Shown: positions 7,601 through 15,290 of the stretch, piece by piece | How positions within the stretch are numbered: position 1 is the first letter of the stretch | Layout: each line of letters opens with the position of its first letter | Position numbers and translations under genes: made by a program | Source of the DNA: Nitrobacter sp047149785 | GTDB taxonomy: Bacteria > Pseudomonadota > Alphaproteobacteria > Rhizobiales > Xanthobacteraceae | Assembly: GCF_047149785.1 (NCBI RefSeq) | Contig: NZ_BAAGBE010000001.1 | Span: 1,922,001 to 1,986,000 of the forward strand | Direction of reading: 5' to 3' | Length of the DNA stretch: 64,000 bases | Notes under the pieces: model-generated | The model's database searches: none | What the model was told of the DNA's origin: nothing | Seen by the model: the letters and a program-made list of their open reading frames with translations, nothing else

Positions 7601-9663
7601 CCAGCCAGATCAAGACGCTCTCTTCGGAGATCGAACGCTCCCTCCATGCGGCCGCAGCGAACACGGCGGAGATCATTCAGGCAAGCGCGCAGAATGCACA
7701 CACCTCCCTGGTCTCCGCGTCCGACGAAGTCAGCACCAGATTCAAGTCGGCATCGACCGACGTCGAGCGACTGATCTTTGCCGCCAGCGGCAGCTTCGGC
7801 ACGACGATCACCGGCAAAACGGACGAAATCGTCAATTATGTCCAGCAGCAGACGGACCGCCTCTCGCAAATGATCGACAGCAAGCGCGGATCCCTGGTCG
7901 ATGCGCTGGGCGGCAAGGCGGATCAGCTCACCTCCGATATCGATCGCGTTACGTCCGACGTGCTGAAATCGATAGAGGTCAAAGGCCAGGCGTTCTCGCA
8001 GTCCATCGTCGCGAACGGTTCAGACGTCGTCCGCACCATCACCAACGCGGGCGAACTGGCGACCGGCGCGATCAGCAAGTCAATGAAGGATCTCGAGCAG
8101 GCGTCGCGTTCGGCCATCGAGCAGTCGCGCCAGGCATCCCTCATGGCCGTCACCGACATGCAGGAGACCAGCAAGATACTCCGCACCGATACGGTCGCCT
8201 TGTTCGAACGGCTGCGCGAGGGCAATATCCTTCTTCAGGAGGTCCTCACCGGCGCCCACGAAAACCTCAATTCGCTGGAGCGCGCGCTCGTCACGCGCGT
8301 TGCCGACTTCGTATCGACCATGAAGGATGTCACGTCGCGGAACGGCCTCGCCACGCAGGCGCTCGAGGATCAATTGGCAGTGTTCAACGCCAAGGCCGCC
8401 AGGGCTCTCGATGATCTGGGTGCGCTGTCCGGCCAGTTCGAGACCCATGGGAATACGCTGGTCGAAGCTGCGGCACGGGTCGAACAAAGCAACCGAAGCA
8501 CAACATCGTCGGTCGAGGAACGCAAGTCCGTGCTTGAATCGCTTGTGACGGCGATCGACTTGCGGACTACCGACTTCGATCAGCGACTGACGCGATTCAC
8601 GACCCTGCTCGACGAATCGCTCGCCGCCGCCGAAGAGCGCGCGCGCGACATCGCGCGGGTGGTAGCCGAGACCGCCGGCGCGGGATCGGCGGCGATCAGC
8701 CGCCAGTTCGAGGCGGTTCGCGCCGCGGCCGAGGAAGAACGCCGCCTGACATCCGAGTCCATGAGCGAAATCTGCCAGCAGGCGACCGAAGAAGCCGACT
8801 CGATGCTCAAGCAGTCCGCCGGCAAGTTTGCGATCCTGGTCAAGGATATGAAGCAGATGACTGCGGAAATGCGTGCCGAACTGGAGACGACGCGCAACGA
8901 GCTTCGCCGCGGCGTGCTCGAGATACCGCAGGAGGCCGCCGACAGTACCTCCCAGATACGCAAGGTGATCGTCGATCAGATCGAAGCACTCGCGGAACTC
9001 AACCGGATCGTCGCCCGCCATGGCCACGGTTTCGACGTTGTCAGCAGCGCCCGGTCCGGTTTACAGCACGAGGAAGAGCCGGTGGCGGCGCAGGCCGGAA
9101 GCAGAAGTGCGACGACTGCGCGCTCAGCTTCTCGCATGCGTGACAGCGGCAGCGCGTCGAACCTCCCGCCGCCCGATCTTGGCGCTCCTTCACCACGCCG
9201 TACGGAAGCTCCGCCCGTCAGCCCGACAAGCGCGGCGCAAGGAAACGACGATTGGCTCTCGGATTTGCTGAACCGCGCCGATACAGGCGGCAATGACCAC
9301 CTCCAGCGCGGACGCCCCGCGCAGCAGGCCGATAACCCGCTGGACTCGCTGTCGCTCGACATCGGCCGCTTGATGGATCGCAACCTTGCCGGAGAGATGT
9401 GGGATCGCTACCAGCGCGGCGAACGCAAGGCCTTCAGCAAGCGTCTCTATACGGCCGCCGGACAGAAGGCCTTTGACGAGGTCGCCCGCAAATACCGTGC
9501 CGACCGCGCTTTCAAGCAGACCGCTGATCGCTACGTCGCCGAATTCGAGCGTCTGCTGGACGAAGCCGCGCGCGATGACCCCGCGGTGATACGCGACCAT
9601 CTGCTATCGGAGACCGGGCTGGTCTATACTCTGCTCGCCCATGCGGCGGGACGGCTCGGATAA
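4663..9663 (+). CDS. Giant membrane-anchored coiled-coil protein with 44-residue (4 x 11) repeats
   Basis: 1666 residues. Residues 1-100 are a charged cytoplasmic region. Two transmembrane helices follow at about 101-126 (NIYTLASLFAGVWILGAGLL) and 136-163 (TLALAGLIALFFAPVLLFYF). From about 170 to 1430 the chain is almost uninterrupted helix with 11-residue periodicity (ERGGDLLDRL, GGEISATLDQRL types), including five exact 44- or 55-residue repeats at 789-1019. A disordered Pro/Ser-rich region follows at about 1450-1550, then a conserved-looking helical end domain (MWDRYQRGERKAFSKRLY through LLAHAAGRLG). The ATG at MANNPKK is preferred: GAGGGCGTGG precedes it and upstream codons look non-coding. 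Apolipoprotein/kinesin-like hits are expected from composition. Function unknown; a role as a large scaffold, perhaps polar, is inference supported by the upstream CtrA site. Confidence 0.8.
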   Translation: MANNPKKVKDPTEVALSAIQEALNVGEASAGISDQTTPRHEIAPPFPTHGEDDFDARAAADRLAFEAADGPQLTRRPANDDRETIGQILQAIQNGRPARNIYTLASLFAGVWILGAGLLTISFLPSLQAAMGQGSGGTLALAGLIALFFAPVLLFYFLASLAWRGQELRMIAQSMAQVAIRFSEPEGLASDSVVTVGQAIRREVAAMGDGVERAIARAGELEALVANEVAALERAYSDNEVRIRALLQDIAHQRDNLVGQAEQVRSAISGVQIDLRHDIALISDAIASRVDEVAKGITGALEERGEHITTALSNAGDNMILALGERGGDLLDRLEEASAETARAVLDASERLTSSLNFKTGHVHDEFADLADRVHDMLNERVERITSEFEQKSASIVEGISDRTEQVHDSLKNSSDSLLVELELRGGDLATKIDDAGNRLATRILSCGDKASEALDVTVNTLVAKVATQTETAHDTLSLQMSAFDQLVKDQGAELAEKFARDSGTLGALITRHISEFDRTVKTFGGEIVDRLGQRTEDIARSMKAYVDTFDTRLTSNGGEISATLDQRLAQFENSLQSRVTSLDASFDAKIKSFDASVNGRLATLEQIFDSRAKSVTETIDNRLGTLTSSLSDGAAHAIGSIESRLAHFASSLSEGATQAVAALEGRISGVTGTIDERSAFLADTITARFEEIHQGLDERVGFVATTIETRVAQFEDLLGSRIEAVAGRFESSGREVSDTLLARTEELSLGIRSHVEDAERSLTNLVVNTSETIQTGARAAQQSLLSVSTEVGAQLQLTSTEVERALTTAGTAAANSILNSARDAQTTLVNSSAETVSQVKSLSAEIEQTLSAAGTNTADSVVAGARAAHTTLVAASSDAATHVRSLAGDIERTLTTVGSDVERLLSTVGTSTAEAVLSSAKAAQTTLVNASTEAAGHVKSLGSDIERTLTAVGTNTAAAILGSAREAQSTLTTASADSASQIKTLSSEIERSLHAAAANTAEIIQASAQNAHTSLVSASDEVSTRFKSASTDVERLIFAASGSFGTTITGKTDEIVNYVQQQTDRLSQMIDSKRGSLVDALGGKADQLTSDIDRVTSDVLKSIEVKGQAFSQSIVANGSDVVRTITNAGELATGAISKSMKDLEQASRSAIEQSRQASLMAVTDMQETSKILRTDTVALFERLREGNILLQEVLTGAHENLNSLERALVTRVADFVSTMKDVTSRNGLATQALEDQLAVFNAKAARALDDLGALSGQFETHGNTLVEAAARVEQSNRSTTSSVEERKSVLESLVTAIDLRTTDFDQRLTRFTTLLDESLAAAEERARDIARVVAETAGAGSAAISRQFEAVRAAAEEERRLTSESMSEICQQATEEADSMLKQSAGKFAILVKDMKQMTAEMRAELETTRNELRRGVLEIPQEAADSTSQIRKVIVDQIEALAELNRIVARHGHGFDVVSSARSGLQHEEEPVAAQAGSRSATTARSASRMRDSGSASNLPPPDLGAPSPRRTEAPPVSPTSAAQGNDDWLSDLLNRADTGGNDHLQRGRPAQQADNPLDSLSLDIGRLMDRNLAGEMWDRYQRGERKAFSKRLYTAAGQKAFDEVARKYRADRAFKQTADRYVAEFERLLDEAARDDPAVIRDHLLSETGLVYTLLAHAAGRLG
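7027..7719 (+). repeat. Five tandem hendecad-based coding repeats (44, 44, 55, 44, 44 residues)
   Basis: Within the giant coiled-coil gene, units start at 7027, 7159, 7291, 7456 and 7588 (residues 789-1019). Each begins S-[ST/AE/SD], has a second hendecad of the form xxxIExTLxxx, and ends in ArxAqxTLvns. Unit three is 11 residues longer because the hendecad GSDVERLLSTV follows AGDIERTLTTV, which it resembles. A degraded half unit precedes and a decayed sixth unit follows. The 11-residue step is expected of a near-straight or right-handed coiled coil rather than a heptad one. Confidence 0.85.
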
Positions 9664-9736
9664 AGGTCCCGCTTTAACGGCGACGAAGCGGCGCCGCTGC
9701 GATGGCGGTCCAAGACCCCCCGCGCAGGCAGCGCCC

Positions 9737-10618
9737 TCACCTCCTCCTGGGCGAGCGTTCCGACGTCGCCGGCGCGGGCGCACTGCTGGCGGCGTTCGGG
9801 CCGAACAGCAGCCGGGTAGGATTGCGATCCAGATTATTGACGGCATGGCTGATGTCGCCAAGGGTGCGGCGGCCGTCGGCCATCAGCGCGCCTGAACGCT
9901 TGTTGAAGTCATCGGCAAGTTCGCGAATCGACTTCACCGTCGGAAGCAATTCGCCGCCCCCCTTGCCGCCGGCGATGGTGTTGAGGCCGAGCATCAGGTC
10001 ATCGGTCTTCGCCATGACGCCGTCGGCCTTGTTCATGACGTCGTTGAATTTCTGCACCAGGTCGCCGATTTTCTCCGCGTTGTGAGCGAGCGAGGCGGTG
10101 AAGGTCTCGACGTTCTGCAACGTGTTCTTCACCGCCGCTTCGTTTTCTGCGACGACGCGATTGACGTTTTGCAAGGTCGCGCGGATCGACTCGGTCACAT
10201 CCTGCAGGCCGGCCGGATCGGCGGTCAAAACCGGAACGCCGTCCACGTCGAGAGGTACGGGCGGCGCCGCAACCTCGCCGCCCTTCAGCGAAATCGCGGC
10301 AACGCCGGTCAATCCCTGGAATTCGAGTCCGACCCGGGTGTCCTTCCGGATCGGAGCGGCGTTTTCAACCATTGCAAGCGCAACGACACGGCGTGGATCG
10401 TCAAGCTTGACCGACACCACCTCGCCGACGCGAATGCCGTTGAAATTCACGCTGCCGCCATTGCGCAGGCCCGAAGCCGAGCCCTCGAATACGATACGAA
10501 GCGGGCTGCGCGCCTTGGTGGTGTGGAGGCTCTGGAACCAGAGCACGAAACCGAAGGCGGCCGCGATCACAGCAAGCGTGAACGATCCGATCAGCACGAA
10601 ATTCGCCCGCGTTTCCAT
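9737..10618 (-). CDS. mlaD: MlaD-like MCE-domain lipid transport protein
   Basis: 293 residues. One N-terminal transmembrane helix (FVLIGSFTLAVIAAAFGFVL) anchors the protein in the inner membrane. The MCE domain follows at about 40-115, with the hallmark segment ASGLRNGGSVNFNGIRVGEV. The C-terminal part is helical and ends in a basic tail. MCE proteins form hexameric rings that carry phospholipids between inner and outer membranes. It is the last gene of a three-gene minus-strand operon after the MlaE permease and MlaF ATPase. The start is at METRANF, preceded by GGAG. No MlaC or MlaA gene is nearby. Confidence 0.88.
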   Translation of the reverse strand: METRANFVLIGSFTLAVIAAAFGFVLWFQSLHTTKARSPLRIVFEGSASGLRNGGSVNFNGIRVGEVVSVKLDDPRRVVALAMVENAAPIRKDTRVGLEFQGLTGVAAISLKGGEVAAPPVPLDVDGVPVLTADPAGLQDVTESIRATLQNVNRVVAENEAAVKNTLQNVETFTASLAHNAEKIGDLVQKFNDVMNKADGVMAKTDDLMLGLNTIAGGKGGGELLPTVKSIRELADDFNKRSGALMADGRRTLGDISHAVNNLDRNPTRLLFGPNAASSAPAPATSERSPRRR

Positions 10619-10638
10619 CAATCCGCTCCGATACCAAC

Positions 10639-11409
10639 TCAACCTGCGACGGCGCGGGCGCGCTTGCCGTGAAAATAGGCTTTCAACCAGGGATGCTGCG
10701 AGGCCAGCAAGTCGGCCATCGACCCTGCCGCAATGATCTTACCGTTCCCTAAAACGGCGATGCGGTCGCAAGCCGTATGAAGGCTGTCCAGGTCATGAGT
10801 TACCATGAAAACCGTCAGCCCCAAAGTTCGTTGCAGCGTCCGCACCAGGTCGTCGAAGTCCCCCGCTCCGATCGGATCGAGGCCTGACGTCGGCTCGTCA
10901 AGGAAGACCAGTTCGGGATCGAGCGCCAGCGCCCGCGCCAACGCCACCCTCTTGATCATCCCGCCGGACAGCTCGGACGGATAGCGGTCGGCGACCTCCG
11001 GCCCCAGTCCGACCATGCCGAGCTTGGCGACGGTGATCTCGTCGAGCAGCCGCCGCGAAACCTTGAGATATTCCCGAACCGGGAACTGGATGTTCTGACG
11101 GACATTCAGCGACGAGAACAGCGCGCCCTGCTGAAACAGCACGCCCCAGCGGCGCTCGACCGCGCGCCGCGCCGTCGCATCCGCAGTCTCGAGATCGACG
11201 CCGAAAACCTCGACGCTGCCGCCGATCTTCGGCACCAGTCCGATGATGGTGCGCGTCAGCACGGATTTGCCCGCACCCGACGGACCGACGAAGCCGAGAA
11301 TCTCGCCGCGCTTCACGTCCAGGCTCAGGCCGTCCAGGACCTTCGTGGCGCCGAACCGGACGGAGATGTCGCGGACGCGGATAACGGAATCGGATGCGTC
11401 TCCAGCCAT
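10639..11409 (-). CDS. mlaF: MlaF-like ABC transporter ATP-binding protein
   Basis: 256 residues with a complete ABC ATPase: Walker A GPSGAGKS, Q-loop region LFQQGALF, signature LSGGM, Walker B LVFLDEPT, and the H-loop THD. The LSGGM variant and the neighbours match the Mla retrograde phospholipid transporter. The start codon overlaps the permease stop by one base (TAATG), showing translational coupling. It energises the MlaE permease at the cytoplasmic face. Confidence 0.92.
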   Translation of the reverse strand: MAGDASDSVIRVRDISVRFGATKVLDGLSLDVKRGEILGFVGPSGAGKSVLTRTIIGLVPKIGGSVEVFGVDLETADATARRAVERRWGVLFQQGALFSSLNVRQNIQFPVREYLKVSRRLLDEITVAKLGMVGLGPEVADRYPSELSGGMIKRVALARALALDPELVFLDEPTSGLDPIGAGDFDDLVRTLQRTLGLTVFMVTHDLDSLHTACDRIAVLGNGKIIAAGSMADLLASQHPWLKAYFHGKRARAVAG

Positions 11410-12545
11410 TACATGCCTATCGACGCGAAGAAGATCGCAAACACGCCATCCATCACGATGACGAAGAAGATGCCTTTCACGACCGACGAGGTGGTGCGTT
11501 GTCCGAGCGATTCGGCGCTGCCCTGCACGGCAAGCCCCTCGACGCAGGCGACGATCCCGATCACGGCCGCCATCACCGGCGCCTTGATCATGCCGACGAC
11601 AAAGTGATCGATCGAGATCGCGTCGCGCAACCGGATGAGAAACGCCTCCGGCTGTATGCCGCCGTAAAGCCACGCCACCAGGCCGCCCCCATAGAGCGCG
11701 GCGATCGCGCCGAGAAACGCCAGGATCGGCAGCGCGATCACCAGCGCGAGCATCCGCGGCAGGACCAGCACCTCGATCGGATCGAAGCCCATGGTGCGCA
11801 GCGCGTCGATTTCCTCGCGCATCTTCATGGAGCCAAGTTCGGCGGTGTAGGCGCTGCCGGAGCGACCCGCCACCATGATCGCGACCAGCAGCACGCCGAT
11901 TTCGCGCAGCACCAGGACGCCGAGCATGTCGACGACGAAAATATCCGCGCCGAATTTGCGGAAATGAAAGATGCCCTGCTGCGAGATGATGCAGCCGATC
12001 AGGAATGTGATGAGAACGATGATCGGAACCGCGCGCCAGCAAACCTGTTCGAGATGATGAACGGTCGAGGTCAGGCGAAAAGACCGCGGATGGCGAACGA
12101 CCCGGCCGCCGGCCACCAGCACCGCGCCCAGCATGCCGATCAGGCCCGTCAGCGTCGTTCCGAACCCGACAACGTTGCGCCCGACGTCCTCGAGCAGGCC
12201 GGTCAGTGCGTTCTGAGGTACCGCCGGCGGCGCGGAAGCGACGGGAACGCGGCGGACCTCGTCAACGAGGCTCGCATAGTTCGCGGAGAGCCCGGAAATC
12301 TTCGCCTCGACATTGCCCAGGGTCAGGCTGCGCCGCAGCCGTTCGATCAGCCACGCACCGAAAGTATCGAGGCTGGAGATCTGCGACACGTCGATGACGA
12401 TATCGGGCCGGCTGCCGGTCAGCTTTTCCGCCTCCGCCACCATCCGCTCCAGCGCCGGCGCAAAACGCGCCGTCCAGGGGCCGGCCGCACAGAGCGCCAG
12501 ACCGTCGCCTCGCGCAATCTGCTGCAGTGTGGGGCTATCACCCAA
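11409..12545 (-). CDS. mlaE: MlaE-like permease with N-terminal STAS domain
   Basis: 378 residues. Residues ~1-100 look like a STAS domain (PDIVIDVSQISSLDTFGAWLI), the role played by separate MlaB in Escherichia coli. Residues ~125-378 are the MlaE permease with five to six membrane segments and the conserved region MVAGRSGSAYTAELGSMKMREEIDALRTMG. The start appears to be TTG: GGGAG lies just upstream and the first in-frame Met would cut into the STAS domain. It is the first gene of the operon, divergent from the epimerase gene with only 47 bp between starts. Confidence 0.88.
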   Translation of the reverse strand: MGDSPTLQQIARGDGLALCAAGPWTARFAPALERMVAEAEKLTGSRPDIVIDVSQISSLDTFGAWLIERLRRSLTLGNVEAKISGLSANYASLVDEVRRVPVASAPPAVPQNALTGLLEDVGRNVVGFGTTLTGLIGMLGAVLVAGGRVVRHPRSFRLTSTVHHLEQVCWRAVPIIVLITFLIGCIISQQGIFHFRKFGADIFVVDMLGVLVLREIGVLLVAIMVAGRSGSAYTAELGSMKMREEIDALRTMGFDPIEVLVLPRMLALVIALPILAFLGAIAALYGGGLVAWLYGGIQPEAFLIRLRDAISIDHFVVGMIKAPVMAAVIGIVACVEGLAVQGSAESLGQRTTSSVVKGIFFVIVMDGVFAIFFASIGM

Positions 12546-12592
12546 AACCAGCTCCCGGCCCGAATCTCTGCTATTAAGGCGAAACCTTTAAC

Positions 12593-13666
12593 ATGACCTC
12601 AGCGGCCGTGCTGCGATATCCCTCCCGATCACAGCCGGCCGCAATGCATACGGACTTGTCGAACTTGGAAACGTCGCGGTACGACGCAACCACGCTGCGG
12701 TGCCGCATCGAGCATTGGCCGATTGCGGGCAGCTTCACGATCAGCCGCGGGGCAAAGACCGAAGCCGTCGTGATCGTCGCCGAGATCAGCCGGAGCGGAC
12801 ACACCGGACGCGGAGAGTGCGTTCCATACGCCCGCTACGGAGAGACTCCCGAAGGCGTCCTCGCCAGCCTTCTCGCGATGGAGGCGCTTCTCGCGGCGGG
12901 CCTGGATCGCCGATCCCTGGCGTCCGCCATGCCGGCAGGCGCGGCGCGTAATGCGCTGGACTGCGCGCTGTGCGACCTTGAAGCCAAATGCAGCGGCCAG
13001 CGGATCTGGACGTTGCTGGATCGCCCCACCCCTGCCCCTCGTTCCACCGCCTACACGATCTCGCTCGGCTCGCCTGAGGTCATGGCGGCCACGACCGCCA
13101 AAGCCGCCCGTCGCCCGCTCCTCAAGATCAAACTCGGCGGCGACGGCGATCCCGAACGCATCGCCGCCGTGCGCAAACAGGCGCCGGAATCGGAACTGAT
13201 CGTCGACGCCAACGAGGCATGGACGCGTGATAACCTGGAGCGGAACCTGGCGGCATGCGAAGCCGCCGGCGTCACGCTGGTCGAGCAACCGCTTCCCGCA
13301 GGCAACGACGCGGCGCTGGCTCGAATTCGCAGGGTCATCAGCGTTTGCGCCGATGAAAGCGTCCATGACCGCGTCTCGCTCGATGGCCTTCGCGAACGCT
13401 ACGACGCCATCAACATCAAGCTCGACAAGACCGGCGGCCTGACCGAAGCCCTCGCCATGGCGGATGCGGCGCAGGCGCTGGGTTTCGAGATCATGGTCGG
13501 GTGCATGGTCGCGACGTCGCTGTCGATGGCGCCCGCCATGCTGATCGCGCGGCAGGCCCGTTTCGTCGATCTCGATGGTCCGCTATTGCTCGCCAGGGAT
13601 CGCGACGACGGCCTCCGCTATGAGGGAAGCACCGTTTACCCGCCCGAGGCCGCGCTCTGGGGCTAA
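12593..13666 (+). CDS. Dipeptide epimerase (L-Ala-D/L-Glu epimerase-like), enolase superfamily
   Basis: 357 residues. Enolase-superfamily catalytic elements are visible: the KxK pair in LKIKLGG, metal ligands Asp in IVDAN, Glu in LVEQPLP and Asp in CADES, and the second Lys in INIKLDKTGG. This set with an N-terminal capping domain fits the dipeptide epimerases that act on L-Ala-D-Glu from murein recycling; exact substrate needs testing. There is a ~30-residue N-terminal extension before the core, and an internal Met at 12644 is a possible alternative start. Confidence 0.82.
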   Translation: MTSAAVLRYPSRSQPAAMHTDLSNLETSRYDATTLRCRIEHWPIAGSFTISRGAKTEAVVIVAEISRSGHTGRGECVPYARYGETPEGVLASLLAMEALLAAGLDRRSLASAMPAGAARNALDCALCDLEAKCSGQRIWTLLDRPTPAPRSTAYTISLGSPEVMAATTAKAARRPLLKIKLGGDGDPERIAAVRKQAPESELIVDANEAWTRDNLERNLAACEAAGVTLVEQPLPAGNDAALARIRRVISVCADESVHDRVSLDGLRERYDAINIKLDKTGGLTEALAMADAAQALGFEIMVGCMVATSLSMAPAMLIARQARFVDLDGPLLLARDRDDGLRYEGSTVYPPEAALWG

Positions 13667-13670
13667 GAAT

Positions 13671-13847
13671 CTGTTTGGAAAGTCACCGGGCATCTCCTGG
13701 CCGTTCCCCGGACGCAGCGCAGCGTGAAACGGTGCGCTGCTGAGCCGGGGTCTTTCGCGAGGTTTTCTGCAACGATCCCGGGTTTGCGCAGCGTCTCGTC
13801 GTGCCGCAGCGCGCCCAGGACACCCGGAAAGTAAACTTTTCAAACAG
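13671..13847. repeat. Small terminal-inverted-repeat element (MITE-like) with internal hairpin
   Basis: The gap from 13667 to 13999 holds no gene. The ends CTGTTTGGAAAGT (13671-13683) and ACTTTTCAAACAG (13835-13847) are inverted repeats agreeing at 12 of 13 bases. Inside is a long imperfect palindrome at 13706-13750 (CCCCGG...GCAGCG / CGCTGC...CCGGGG). The element starts five bases after the epimerase stop. The rest, 13848-13999, shows nothing I can name. Confidence 0.6.
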
Positions 13848-13999
13848 GCTCTAAGTCCACCGGCCGGCACAGCGTCCGGAAGGTCGCGCCCCCCGGCTCA
13901 TAAAGCCTCCACACGGCGAATCACTTGCCGTCCCGGATGCGACGGAATGGGGATTTCTGATTCGGACGGCGTCAATTCAATTGCGATTCGCGGCGGATC

Positions 14000-15244
14000 A
14001 TGGTGATCGTTACAGTTGCGCACAATGATTTGCGCGACGAGTTTGCCATGGCCGATGAAGCTTTCGCCCTGTCGCCGATGTCCGCCAGCGCTGCACCGCT
14101 CGGCGCCGCGGACTTCGACGCCATTCGCGAAGCCTTCATGGAGACGTCGCGGGGCCGGTGGTTTCTGACCGAGTACGCCAGGCGCAACCGCAACGCGGAT
14201 ACCGCCATGGTGCTCGATGCCGTTGCACGCATCGAGCAGACCGTCGCCGCCCAACAGCAAGCAGCGACCAGCGACGCGCTGCCCAAGGCCCTTGCTGCGA
14301 TCAAGGTTAGCGTCGCCGAAGCAAAGGCCGCCGCAGCCGCGTCATTCGACAAGCGGATCATGGACGATACGCTCGCCCCGATCGAGAGGGGCGCTCGCAT
14401 CATCCGCGAAATCTCGTGGAGGTGGCGCGAGATCGGCGGCGACAGCAGGATTTGCGATATTCTCGATTCGCAGGCCGGCGTGATCGACGCCGTTTATGAG
14501 CAACTCGCCGCCAGAGACGATTCCGCGGCGCTGCAAGTTGTGTTCGGGTTGATCGAGTCGACGCTCGACGAATTGTCGGACCCACCTGCCGCGACGACTC
14601 CGCCGCCTCGCGCGGAAACCGTGACCCCATCCCCGGCAACCGCCGACGAAGCTTCCGCCTCGCGTGAGGACGCCGCGCCGCCGGAGCGAGCGGCCGCCGA
14701 CGCCGGTATAGTGTTTTCGAATGAGGTGGAATCCGGTTCGCGCGAAGACAACGCGTCAGATCAAGAATCACAAGTGTTTCATCATTTCGGTGAAACGGTG
14801 GAAGAGTCCAGCGTTGGATCAGAAAACGCGGCTTCCGCATCCGAAGCGCAGGCCGCCGCCGTCGATACAGCGAAAACGGAATTTCCCAGCGAACAATTGT
14901 CGGCCGCCGCCGTGAACGAACAGGACACGGCGCATGACGATGCCGTGCTCGATCTGATCGCTCTCGAAATGGGTGCGCCCGATTTCGACGAACCCGAAAC
15001 CGTGGACGCCGCTATCGGCGATCCGGTGATTGCCGAACCGGCGCGAACTGCCGAACGCGCCGCCGACAACTCCGATACAAGTCCTCGTGAGGAATCCGGG
15101 ACCATTCCCGAAATTGCCGCGCCGCCTTCGCTCGGCGCGTCGCTGCTGGAGAGCGGCATCGTCCCGCGCGCCACGCCCCGCTCCGATCCGCTGGCGCCGA
15201 TCCGGCGCATGACGCAGGCTGAAAAGATCGCGTTCTTTTCCTGA
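14000..15244 (+). CDS. Conserved hypothetical protein with acidic low-complexity C-terminal half
   Basis: 414 residues. Residues ~35-195 are helical with an alphaproteobacterial motif FMETSRGRWFLTEYARRNR, followed by a region where two helices carry IIREISWRWREIGGD. This part looks folded and conserved; I cannot assign a family. From ~195 on the chain is Pro/Ala/Glu/Ser-rich and probably disordered, ending in IRRMTQAEKIAFFS. About 30 codons (near 14711-14800) derive from an intergenic repeat. The ATG at 14000 has CGGCGGA upstream; Met at 14048 is also possible. Confidence 0.65.
   Translation: MVIVTVAHNDLRDEFAMADEAFALSPMSASAAPLGAADFDAIREAFMETSRGRWFLTEYARRNRNADTAMVLDAVARIEQTVAAQQQAATSDALPKALAAIKVSVAEAKAAAAASFDKRIMDDTLAPIERGARIIREISWRWREIGGDSRICDILDSQAGVIDAVYEQLAARDDSAALQVVFGLIESTLDELSDPPAATTPPPRAETVTPSPATADEASASREDAAPPERAAADAGIVFSNEVESGSREDNASDQESQVFHHFGETVEESSVGSENAASASEAQAAAVDTAKTEFPSEQLSAAAVNEQDTAHDDAVLDLIALEMGAPDFDEPETVDAAIGDPVIAEPARTAERAADNSDTSPREESGTIPEIAAPPSLGASLLESGIVPRATPRSDPLAPIRRMTQAEKIAFFS
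14711..14800 (+). repeat. Interspersed repeat inside a coding sequence
   Basis: Bases 14711-14768 match the element at 24886-24942 (GTTTTCGA, GTGG, CCGGTTCGCG, GAAGA, AACGCGTCA, ATCAA in the same order). The continuation (GTTTCATCATTTCGGTGAAAC) contains a small inverted repeat. It stays in frame and encodes about 30 residues of the disordered C-terminal half of the host protein. Confidence 0.65.
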
Positions 15245-15290
15245 CTCCGTTTCCATTGCAGGCGCAGATCACGCTTCCATGGCGACGTTG

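Noticed and set aside
5032..9027. Several minus-strand open frames inside the giant coiled-coil gene
   Set aside because: They mirror the repeated codons of the real gene on the other strand and lack ribosome binding sites and domains.
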